Shown here: one piece after another, positions 17,508 to 24,478 of the stretch
How positions within the stretch are numbered: the stretch's first letter is position 1
Layout of the letters: the number at the start of each line of letters is the position of its first letter
Notes under the pieces: generated by a model
Seen by the model: only the letters and a program-made list of their open reading frames with translations
What the model was told of the DNA's origin: nothing
Database searches by the model: none
Assembly: GCF_039523235.1 (NCBI RefSeq)
Contig: NZ_BAAAEX010000010.1
DNA from: Castellaniella ginsengisoli
Lineage (GTDB): Bacteria; Pseudomonadota; Gammaproteobacteria; Burkholderiales; Burkholderiaceae_B
Direction: 5' to 3' (one strand)
Length of the DNA stretch: 64,000 nt
Program-made: the position numbers and the translations under genes

Positions 17508-17615
17508 AGAACCATGAACGATCCTCGAAATCCAGGCAAGTCGGTGCTTACCCTGAGAAGCGCCCTGTGCACGCGAAGCGCCCGGCTGCCGGGGGCGCTC
17601 CGCGTGCCTGCCGGC

Positions 17616-17656
17616 TGACCTAGGTCATATGGCCGCACGCGGCATGTGGGTATGAT
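17616..17656 (+). promoter_or_regulatory. FNR/DNR-like site at -41.5 with a -10 element, upstream of narK
   Basis: TGACCTAGGTCA (17616-17627) is a perfect palindrome matching the TGAC-N4-GTCA core of FNR/DNR sites (outer positions C and T instead of T and A). A TATGAT -10 hexamer lies at 17651-17656. With transcription starting about seven bases downstream (17663), the palindrome centre is at -41.5, the class II activator position. No -35 hexamer is evident, as expected for an activator-dependent promoter. Confidence 0.55.
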
Positions 17657-17693
17657 TTCCGCAGGGGCGCCTGCCCCGCAAAGGGAGATCGCC

Positions 17694-18965
17694 ATGTCAT
17701 CGAATGCTGCGCCGCAACCGGCGCCCGCCTCGCGCCAAGCCCTGTCCGTGCTGTTCTCCAGCACGTTTGCCTTCACCGTCTGCTTTGCGGTCTGGACCAT
17801 GTTTTCGGTCCTGGGCGTGCCGCTGAAGACCGAACTCAGCCTGAACGAAACCCAGTTCGGCCTGCTGATCGCCACGCCGGTGCTGACCGGCTCCCTGGTC
17901 CGCGTGCCGTTGGGCATGCTGACCGACCGCTTCGGCGGCCGGCCGGTGTTCGCGCTGGTGCTGCTGGTCTGCGTACCGCCCCTGTACCTGATGGCGCATG
18001 CAACCAGCTATGCGCAATTCCTGGTCCTGGCCTTGTTCGTGGGCCTGGCCGGCGGGACGTTTTCGGTCGGCACGCCTTACGTGGCGCGTTGGTTCGCGCC
18101 GGAACGCCGGGGCTTCGCGATGGGGGTCTTCGGCGCGGGCAATTCCGGGTCCGCCCTGAACATGTTCGTGGCGCCGCTGGTCATCGGCGCGTTTGGCTGG
18201 ACGATGCTGCCCCAGGCCTATGCGGCCCTGATGCTGGGGACCGCCGTGTTGTTCTGGTTGTTCAGCCATTCCGATCCGTCGCACCGGATGTCGTCCGGCA
18301 CGGGGCTGCGCCAGCAGTTGAGCGTGCTGAAGGATCCGCGCGTCTGGCGCTATTGCCAGTACTACTCGGTGGTGTTCGGCGGCTATGTGGCCCTGGCCCT
18401 GTGGATCACCAAATACTATGTGTCGGAATACGGTTTCGACCTGACGCTGGCGGCTTTCCTGGCGATGGTGTTCTCACTGCCCGGCGGTGTGCTGCGCGCC
18501 CTGGGCGGCTGGTTTTCCGACCGTTTCGGCGCCTATGTGGTGACGTGGTGGGTGATGTGGGTCTGCTGGGTGTGTTTTTTCCTGCTGTCCTACCCGCAGA
18601 CGCAGATGACGATCCAGACCCTGCAGGGGCCGGTGTCGCTGCATATCGGCTTGAACTCCATCGTGTTCACGATCCTGCTGTTCGTGGTCGGGGTGGCGAT
18701 GGCCATCGGCAAGGCGTCGGTGTTCAAGTTCATCAGCGACGATTATTCGGACAACATCGGCGCCGTGTCCGGGGTGGTGGGCCTGGCCGGCGGCCTGGGC
18801 GGGTTCATCCTGCCGATCCTGTTCGGGGCGCTGCTGGACATCACCGGGATCTATTCCAGCGCCTTCATGCTGCTGTACGGCACGGTGTGCGTGTCGCTGG
18901 TGTTCATGCACTATTCGTACCGGGGCACGCCCCGTGCGGGCACGGAACTGACCGGGACGATTTGA
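17694..18965 (+). CDS. narK: NarK-type nitrate/nitrite transporter (MFS)
   Basis: A 423-residue major facilitator protein with 12 hydrophobic segments. Both nitrate signature motifs are present: GFAMGVFGAGNSGSALN near residue 140 and GAVSGVVGLAGGLGG near 355. The conserved arginine region LVRVPLGMLTDRFGGRPVF follows the first helices. It therefore belongs to the nitrate/nitrite porter family rather than general MFS. The start at 17694 follows AGGGAG. No nitrate reductase genes are adjacent, so it is an orphan here; whether it moves nitrate in, nitrite out, or both is unknown. The promoter suggests oxygen/NO control. Confidence 0.85.
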   Translation: MSSNAAPQPAPASRQALSVLFSSTFAFTVCFAVWTMFSVLGVPLKTELSLNETQFGLLIATPVLTGSLVRVPLGMLTDRFGGRPVFALVLLVCVPPLYLMAHATSYAQFLVLALFVGLAGGTFSVGTPYVARWFAPERRGFAMGVFGAGNSGSALNMFVAPLVIGAFGWTMLPQAYAALMLGTAVLFWLFSHSDPSHRMSSGTGLRQQLSVLKDPRVWRYCQYYSVVFGGYVALALWITKYYVSEYGFDLTLAAFLAMVFSLPGGVLRALGGWFSDRFGAYVVTWWVMWVCWVCFFLLSYPQTQMTIQTLQGPVSLHIGLNSIVFTILLFVVGVAMAIGKASVFKFISDDYSDNIGAVSGVVGLAGGLGGFILPILFGALLDITGIYSSAFMLLYGTVCVSLVFMHYSYRGTPRAGTELTGTI

Positions 18966-18968
18966 GGG

Positions 18969-19160
18969 CGGCTTGCAAGGCGCTCGGATGATTCCAGCGG
19001 TGGAGCGTTTCCGGTTGAGGAAGCCCTTTCCCACCTCGCGGCTTGCACGCCGCTCGGATTCGACAGGCATGGGATAGCCCGCAGTTGTGACAGCTCTCCA
19101 CCTCGCGCCTTGCAAGGCGCTCGGATGATTCCAGCGGTGGACAGCCCGCAGGGGCTGTCC
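18969..19160 (-). repeat. Composite hairpin repeat element, copy 1 (between convergent narK and HMA genes)
   Basis: Read on the minus strand, a 9-bp stem GGACAGCCC / GGGCTGTCC (19160-19139) begins 12 bases after the HMA gene stop. Three palindromic hairpins with core TGCAA follow: GCGCCTTGCAAGGCGC (perfect), GCGGCGTGCAAGCCGC and GCGCCTTGCAAGCCGC (one mismatch each). Two of them end in GCGAGGTGG; the third runs into GCCCTC instead. The first GAGGTGGAGAGCTGTCAC and the ATGCCTGTCGAATC before the second hairpin recur in copy 2 at 37924-38057. It fills the gap between two convergent genes and holds no gene. Confidence 0.75.
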
Positions 19161-19172
19161 AGCCGTCTGGGA

Positions 19173-19457
19173 TCATCCCCCGCATCCGCCGCAGCAGTTG
19201 CCGTCTTCGCCGTGGACGGGCTTGAGGGCTTCGTAGCCGGCGTCCTGGACGGCGACTTGCAGGCGCTGGACGGAGACCTGGGCGGTGTCGAAAGTGACGG
19301 TGGCCTTTTCGTCGGCCAGGGAGACCGTGACCTCGGAGACGCCGGGGACGGCGGCCAGGGCACGGTCCACGGTATCGGCGCAGGACGGGCCGCGCAGGCC
19401 GACCAGGCGCAGGGTGGCGGTTTTCTGGGAAGAACGTTTCAGGGTTGCTGCTTCCAT
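19173..19457 (-). CDS. Heavy-metal-associated (HMA/CopZ-like) domain protein with altered metal site
   Basis: The 94-residue product folds as a ferredoxin-like HMA domain: TLRLVGLRGPSCADTVDRAL, then VPGVSEVTVSLADEKATVTFD and LQVAVQDAGYEA. In canonical copper chaperones the loop is GMTCxxC; here Cys26 is kept but the second cysteine position is Thr29. A Cys-rich tail (NCCGGCGG) is appended and could supply replacement ligands. It is divergent from dinB and not next to a copper ATPase. Metal specificity and function are unknown. Confidence 0.75.
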   Translation of the reverse strand: MEAATLKRSSQKTATLRLVGLRGPSCADTVDRALAAVPGVSEVTVSLADEKATVTFDTAQVSVQRLQVAVQDAGYEALKPVHGEDGNCCGGCGG

Positions 19458-19510
19458 GGGGTCCTCGCGAGCGGGGAAAGCCCTCGATGAGGGCAGGGTT
19501 ATAGATTCAT

Positions 19511-19540
19511 TTGAAATACATCTTCAAGGACGGCTAGTAT
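19511..19540 (+). promoter_or_regulatory. Candidate promoter of dinB
   Basis: TTGAAA (19511-19516) and TAGTAT (19535-19540) are separated by 18 bases, 25 bases upstream of the dinB ATG. No recognisable LexA box (CTG-N10-CAG) overlaps it, so SOS control is not supported by the sequence. Confidence 0.45.
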
Positions 19541-19565
19541 AGCAGGGACTCTGCTTGTTCGTGCC

Positions 19566-20699
19566 ATGTCCGCCGCCGTTCCCGCCCGCCGTATCGCACA
19601 TCTGGATATGGACGCGTTCTACGCGTCCGTGGAGTTGCTGCGTCATCCGGGCCTGCGCGGCCGGCCGGTGGTGATCGGCGGGCACGGGCCGCCGCCCGCC
19701 GAAGGCGGGTACGCCCTGCTGCGGGATTATGTCGGCCGGGGGGTGATCACGACGGCGACCTACGAGGCTCGCGCCCTGGGCGTGCATTCGGCCATGGGCA
19801 TGATGAAGGCCGCGCGCCTGGCGCCCGAGGCCGTGATGCTGCCGGTGGATTTTCCGGCCTACCGCCACTATTCGCGGCTGTTCAAGGCCGCCGTGGCGGC
19901 CATCGCGCCCTGCATCGAGGATCGCGGCATCGACGAGATCTACATCGATCTGACCGGGTTGCCGCAAGAGTCCGGCACGCTGGCCCGCCTGCTGAAACAG
20001 GCCGTGCGCGACGCGACGGGGCTGAGCTGCTCGATCGGCATTTCACCGAACAAGCTGTTGTCGAAGATCGCCTCGGATCTGGACAAGCCCGACGGCATCA
20101 CGCTGATCGGCCCGGGCGATCTGGAGCGGCGCATCTGGCCCTTGCCGGTGTCCAAGGTCAACGGCATCGGCCCCAAGGCCACGCGCAAGCTTCAGGCCCT
20201 GGGTATCGAGACCGTCGGCGGGCTGGCGCAGGCCGCGCCGGCGTTGCTGCAGCAGCATTTCGGGCTGGGAACGGCCCAATGGCTGCTGGACGTGGCGCAC
20301 GGCATCGACGAGCGTCCGGTGGTGACGCAGTCCGAGCCCAAGTCGCTCAGCCGGGAGACGACCTTCGAGCGGGATCTGCACGTGCGCCGCGATCGGCCGC
20401 TGCTGTCGCGGATCTTCCTGGAGCTGTGCGAGCGCCTCGCCGCAGACCTGGCCCGCAAGGGCGTGCGCGGCGCGACGGTGGGCATCAAGCTGCGTTTCGA
20501 TAATTTCCAGGTGGTCACCCGCGATCTGACGCTGGACGCGGCAGTCGGGGATGCCCGGGCGATCCACCGCGCCGCCGGGCAATGCCTGAAGCGGGTGCCT
20601 CTGGAGCGGCGCTTGCGGCTGCTGGGCGTGCGGGTCAGCAAGCTCGAGCCCGTCGGCGCCGAGGACCGGCCGCATCCGGTGCAACTGGATCTGTACTGA
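19566..20699 (+). CDS. dinB: DNA polymerase IV (Y-family translesion polymerase)
   Basis: DinB copies past DNA lesions with low fidelity. The 377-residue product has the catalytic first motif HLDMDAFYASVELL. The fingers segment GVITTATYEARALGVHSAMGM and the second acidic motif RGIDEIYIDLTGL (usual SIDEAYLD) follow. SIGISPNKLLSKIASDLDKPDGI and the helix-hairpin-helix KVNGIGPKATRKLQALGI are also present. An insertion around residues 40-55 (GHGPPPAEGGYALLRDYV) is common in Betaproteobacteria. It appears monocistronic. Confidence 0.95.
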   Translation: MSAAVPARRIAHLDMDAFYASVELLRHPGLRGRPVVIGGHGPPPAEGGYALLRDYVGRGVITTATYEARALGVHSAMGMMKAARLAPEAVMLPVDFPAYRHYSRLFKAAVAAIAPCIEDRGIDEIYIDLTGLPQESGTLARLLKQAVRDATGLSCSIGISPNKLLSKIASDLDKPDGITLIGPGDLERRIWPLPVSKVNGIGPKATRKLQALGIETVGGLAQAAPALLQQHFGLGTAQWLLDVAHGIDERPVVTQSEPKSLSRETTFERDLHVRRDRPLLSRIFLELCERLAADLARKGVRGATVGIKLRFDNFQVVTRDLTLDAAVGDARAIHRAAGQCLKRVPLERRLRLLGVRVSKLEPVGAEDRPHPVQLDLY

Positions 20700-20736
20700 T
20701 GGGCGGATGCTGCAATGCGCAGGCGTCCCGGCCGGC

Positions 20737-21609
20737 TCAGAAATCGTATTCGGGTTCGATGGCGTCGCCCACCTGGAGCCAGGTCTCGCCGTCCGGCAGC
20801 GTGGCGATGGCGTTCATGCCGAACAGCACGCCCTGCTCGAACTGCCGGTGCCGCGCCAGGGTGCGGCCCGGTTCCGCCGCCGTCGCGCCGGTGGCCGGGT
20901 CTACATTGGGGATGGGGCAGCGGGCGCAGGCCTTGACGAAGGCAAAGCCGGCGCGGCCCGTGCGGAATCCCGCCAGGTGGTCTTCATCGTAGGGCTCCAG
21001 GCCCTGGAGCACGATGTTGGGGCGGAAGCGGATCATGTCCACCGGCGCGGCGCCTTGGCCGGCCAACTGGCCGTTGAGCTCTTCCAGCGAATGCCGATTG
21101 GTCACCAGGAAGGGAAAACCGTCGGCAAACGCGAAGGCATGGCGGTCCACGGGCAGGAAGGATTGCGGCCAGTCGGGATGGGTCTGGATCCAGCGGCTGA
21201 CGTGCGGCACGCTCGCCAGGCGGCGGGCCTGGGGGTGCAGGTGCAGCAACCGGCAGGGCGTGCCGATGAAGGCGCTCAGCCATGCGGCGGCTTCATCGCC
21301 CTGGTCGGCGCCCAGGGTGGGCGTGCCCCAGATGACGACCGGTACGGCTTCGGCGTGCGCGGACGGGGCGGGTGCGAAGCAGTCGGCCTGGCCGGGAGCC
21401 CGCAGCCACAGGCCGTCGGCCGTGGGCTCGGGGCGGATCAGCACCATGCGGGGATGCTGGCGCTGGGTCATGAAAACGCCCCGGCCGTCCACGATGACCC
21501 AGTGCCGGTCGAATGCCAGGCCGGCTTCGGTGATGCGGGCGCGTTCGTGGGCGATGCCGGCGCAGGACTTGACGGGGTAGCTGTACAGGCTGTGGATGGC
21601 CAGGCGCAT
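20737..21609 (-). CDS. MOSC domain protein (YcbX/mARC-like)
   Basis: The 290-residue product has the N-terminal beta-barrel of the MOSC family (LYSYPVKSCAGIAHERARIT and GLAFDRHWVIVD). The MOSC core contains FRPNIVLQGLEPYDED and the conserved cysteine in ARCPIPNVDPATG, which ligates molybdenum in YcbX and mARC. Such enzymes reduce N-hydroxylated compounds. An electron-transfer ferredoxin domain present in full YcbX is missing here, so a separate redox partner would be needed. It converges on dinB. Confidence 0.85.
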   Translation of the reverse strand: MRLAIHSLYSYPVKSCAGIAHERARITEAGLAFDRHWVIVDGRGVFMTQRQHPRMVLIRPEPTADGLWLRAPGQADCFAPAPSAHAEAVPVVIWGTPTLGADQGDEAAAWLSAFIGTPCRLLHLHPQARRLASVPHVSRWIQTHPDWPQSFLPVDRHAFAFADGFPFLVTNRHSLEELNGQLAGQGAAPVDMIRFRPNIVLQGLEPYDEDHLAGFRTGRAGFAFVKACARCPIPNVDPATGATAAEPGRTLARHRQFEQGVLFGMNAIATLPDGETWLQVGDAIEPEYDF

Positions 21610-21787
21610 GGAACTCTGCCGATGTCGGGGAGGAAGAAGGACATTCTAAAGCGCGAAGCGCCGACGCATGGCATCACGGCGCCCCCGGCTGCCCATGCCG
21701 GCCGGAAATACCGTAGCATGCAATGTTCGCGGGATTTGCGCGCGCCCTGACGCGGTCTCCGACATGCGCGTCAAAGCAGGAGACTCC

Positions 21788-22672
21788 ATGCCCTTGAAAG
21801 ACATCCTGGCCGCCCTGACCGTCATCGTGGTGTGGGGCGCCAATTTCGTCGTCATCAAGATCGGCGTGGACGAAGTCCCGCCGATGCTGCTGGGCGCGCT
21901 GCGCTTCCTGTTCGTGGCCTTCCCGGCCGTATGCTTCATTCCCCGCCCCGCCGTTCACTGGCGCTACGTCGTCGGCTATGGGGCAACCATCTGCCTGGGC
22001 CAGTTCGTCTTCCTGTTTCTGGCCATCTATCTGGGCATGCCCGCCGGTCTGGCGTCCCTGGTGCTGCAGGCGCAGGCCTTCTTCACGGTGGCGATCGCCG
22101 CGCTGGTGCTGCGCGAGGCGGTCCGTCCGCATCACATGCTGGGAATCGGCCTGGCGGCCGCCGGGCTGGTGCTGCTGGACCTGGGCGCGGGGGGCGAGAC
22201 GGCGGTGCCGCTGGCGGGCTTTCTGCTGACCCTGGCGGCGGCGTTCAGTTGGGCCTCGGGCAATGTGGTGCTGAAATGCGCCGGCCCGGTGCGCATGCTG
22301 CCGATGGTGGTGTGGGGCGCCTTGCTGCCGCCCATCCCGTTTCTGCTGCTGTCGCTTGTTTTCGAGGGGCCGGACCGCATCGTCGATACGCTTGCGCATC
22401 TCAGTTGGCGCGCCGTGGGCGCGGTGGCGTATCTTTCCGGGGTGGCGACCTTGATCGGCTATGTGCTGTGGGGGCGTCTGCTGGCGCGCCATCCGGTCGC
22501 CCGTGTCGCACCGCTCAGCCTGCTGATCCCGGTGGTGGGGCTGCTCTGCGCCGATTGGTTCCTGGGCGAGCGGCTGGGCCTGTGGCAGTGGCTGGGCGGG
22601 CTCGTGGTGCTGGTCGGTCTGGCGGTGAATCTGTTTGGCGCCAGGCTCTGGAAAGCCCCGCGTCCGTCTTAG
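21788..22672 (+). CDS. EamA/DMT-family metabolite exporter
   Basis: A 294-residue inner-membrane protein with ten predicted helices arranged as two EamA repeats. The first begins LTVIVVWGANFVVIKIGVDE and the second TLAAAFSWASGNVVLK; the C-terminal half contains LSLLIPVVGLLCADWFLGE. These match the YedA/RhaT-like drug/metabolite transporters, several of which export amino acids. AGGAG lies five bases upstream of the ATG. It is 58 bases before an aminotransferase gene on the same strand; a shared transcript is plausible. Substrate unknown. Confidence 0.85.
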   Translation: MPLKDILAALTVIVVWGANFVVIKIGVDEVPPMLLGALRFLFVAFPAVCFIPRPAVHWRYVVGYGATICLGQFVFLFLAIYLGMPAGLASLVLQAQAFFTVAIAALVLREAVRPHHMLGIGLAAAGLVLLDLGAGGETAVPLAGFLLTLAAAFSWASGNVVLKCAGPVRMLPMVVWGALLPPIPFLLLSLVFEGPDRIVDTLAHLSWRAVGAVAYLSGVATLIGYVLWGRLLARHPVARVAPLSLLIPVVGLLCADWFLGERLGLWQWLGGLVVLVGLAVNLFGARLWKAPRPS

Positions 22673-22730
22673 AATATCGGTTTGCGCGGCGCCGTGCCGC
22701 CGGGACTACGTTTTTCAGGAATTCGCACAC

Positions 22731-23921
22731 ATGTCGATCGATCGCGCCGGGCTGAACGCCCTGATGGAAATCACTTCGCGTCCGGAGCTGGTGTTCGTCC
22801 GGGGCCAGGGCTCCTGGCTGGAGGACCACACCGGCAAGCGGTATCTGGATTTCATCCAGGGCTGGGCCGTGAACTGCCTGGGCCATAATCCCCAGGCCAT
22901 GATCGACGCGCTGGACCGCCAGTCGCGCCTGCTGATCAATCCGTCGCCCGCCTTCTACAACCAGCCGTCCATCGACCTGGCCCGCCGCATCGTGGAGTCT
23001 TCCTGCTTCGATCGCGTGTTTTTCGCCAACAGCGGGGCCGAAGCCAATGAGGGCGCGATCAAGCTCGCCCGCAAATGGGGCCAGTTGCATCGCAAGGGCG
23101 CCTACAAGATCATCACGTTCGATCATAGTTTCCACGGCCGCACCCTGGCCACCATGTCGGCGTCCGGCAAGGCGGGCTGGGACACGAAATTCGCGCCGCA
23201 GGTCGATGGTTTTCCCAAGGCCGACCTGAACGACCTGGATTCGGTGCGCGCGCTGATCGACGACCGGACGGTTGCCGTGATGCTGGAGCCCGTCCAGGGC
23301 GAGGCCGGCGTGATCCCGGCGACGCGCGAATTCCTGCAGAGCCTGCGCGCCCTGACCCGCGAGCACGGCCTGCTGCTGATCGTGGACGAGGTCCAGACCG
23401 GCATGGCCCGCACGGGGCGGATGTATGCCTATCAGCACGCCGGCATCGAACCCGACATCATGACGCTGGGCAAGGGCATCGGCGGCGGCGTGCCGCTGGC
23501 GGCGCTGTGCGCGCGCGAACCCGTCTGCTGCTTCGAGCACGGCGACCAGGGCGGCACCTATAACGGCAATCCGCTGATGACGGCGGTGGGCGCGGCGATC
23601 TTCGACGTGCTGGCGGCCCCGGGCTTCCTGGACGAGGTCAACGCCCGGGCGCAGCAACTGTCGGCCGGCCTGACGGCGCTGTCGGACAAATGGGGCATGC
23701 GCGGCGAACGCGGCCTGGGCCTGCTGCGGGCGTTGATCATGGACCGCGACGACGGCCCGGCGCTGGTCCAGGCGGCGCGCGAACGCGCGCCGGAGGGCCT
23801 GTTGCTGAATGCGCCGCGCGGCAATCTGCTGCGCTTCATGCCGGCCCTGAACGTGACCGCCGGGGAAATCGACACCCTGCTGGCCTGGCTGGACGAATTG
23901 CTGGTCCAGGTGCGCCGCTGA
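22731..23921 (+). CDS. PLP-dependent aminotransferase, class III (acetylornithine aminotransferase-like)
   Basis: A 396-residue fold-type I transaminase close to ArgD. GYLDFIQGWAVNCLGHNP-type N-terminus, VFFANSGAEANEGAIKLARKW (cofactor phosphate-binding), DEVQTGMARTG (the Asp that contacts the PLP ring nitrogen) and the PLP-lysine motif MTLGKGIGGGVPLAA are intact. Likely reaction: N-acetylornithine + 2-oxoglutarate to N-acetylglutamate semialdehyde + glutamate, in arginine metabolism. Related gamma-aminobutyrate or beta-alanine activity cannot be ruled out. AGGA precedes the ATG. Confidence 0.85.
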   Translation: MSIDRAGLNALMEITSRPELVFVRGQGSWLEDHTGKRYLDFIQGWAVNCLGHNPQAMIDALDRQSRLLINPSPAFYNQPSIDLARRIVESSCFDRVFFANSGAEANEGAIKLARKWGQLHRKGAYKIITFDHSFHGRTLATMSASGKAGWDTKFAPQVDGFPKADLNDLDSVRALIDDRTVAVMLEPVQGEAGVIPATREFLQSLRALTREHGLLLIVDEVQTGMARTGRMYAYQHAGIEPDIMTLGKGIGGGVPLAALCAREPVCCFEHGDQGGTYNGNPLMTAVGAAIFDVLAAPGFLDEVNARAQQLSAGLTALSDKWGMRGERGLGLLRALIMDRDDGPALVQAARERAPEGLLLNAPRGNLLRFMPALNVTAGEIDTLLAWLDELLVQVRR

Positions 23922-23922
23922 T

Positions 23923-24315
23923 TCAGGGTTGGGCGGCGTGCCAGGCGTTGTTGAGAAGACCATCGCCCGTCTTGTCGCCGGGCTTGGCGTCTTTGGCCCA
24001 GTAGTACAGCGGACGGCCCTTGTAGGCCCATTGCTTGCCGCCGTCGTCGCGAGTCACCAGGCTCCAGTCGCCGGTGGCGGCGGCCTCGCCGGACGCCATC
24101 AGCGGCGGCCAGTTGGCGGCGCAGCCGCCGTTGCACACGCTCTTGCCTGAGCCTGCGGCATCCTTGTCGAAGACATAGAGCGTCATCTGGTTGGGGCCGA
24201 CCAGCACCCCGTTCATGGCGGTGGCTGGTTCCTGGGCCCGGGCCGCGGGCGCCGCCAGGATGCAGGCGGCCAGCAGCACCGGGCCGAGGATGGAAAAGGA
24301 AGCGAGACGAGTCAT
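23923..24315 (-). CDS. Secreted repeat protein, lipoprotein_15/COG4315 family
   Basis: The 130-residue product starts with a Sec signal peptide (MTRLASFSILGPVLLAACIL…APAARAQ). It carries two copies of the short family repeat: MTLYVFDKDAAGSGKSVCNGGCAANWPPL with a cysteine pair, and WAYKGRPLYYWAKDAKPGD. Such proteins are exported and of unknown function, sometimes near redox genes. Here it converges on the aminotransferase with no intergenic space (stops one base apart). Confidence 0.82.
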   Translation of the reverse strand: MTRLASFSILGPVLLAACILAAPAARAQEPATAMNGVLVGPNQMTLYVFDKDAAGSGKSVCNGGCAANWPPLMASGEAAATGDWSLVTRDDGGKQWAYKGRPLYYWAKDAKPGDKTGDGLLNNAWHAAQP

Positions 24316-24413
24316 GGCAGTTCTCCTTGCCTGGTTTGGCCCGCGGTAACGATCCGGCCGCGCGGCAATTCCATTGAACTCCATATTTTTGTCCGAAGCG
24401 ATCCCCCGCATTG

Positions 24414-24453
24414 AAAAAAAACCGCCGCGACCGTGACCGGTCCGGCGGTTTTC
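24414..24453 (-). terminator. Rho-independent terminator of glcB
   Basis: On the minus strand an AAAACCGCC / GGCGGTTTT stem encloses a loop with inner ACCGGT-like pairing and ends in a run of eight T. It begins 26 bases after the glcB stop. The A-tract on the other side could also stop plus-strand transcripts. Confidence 0.85.
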
Positions 24454-24478
24454 AGGGCGGGGCGAAAGCGCCCGCGGA

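Noticed and set aside
17646..17693. Longer narK start at 17646
   Set aside because: It overlaps the predicted -10 element and adds residues unlike the family; the 17694 start has AGGGAG.
19511..19566. SOS (LexA) control of dinB
   Set aside because: No CTG-N10-CAG box is seen near the promoter.
24316..24478. Small gene in the gap after glcB
   Set aside because: The gap holds the glcB terminator and the leader of the secreted repeat protein; no coding signal was seen.
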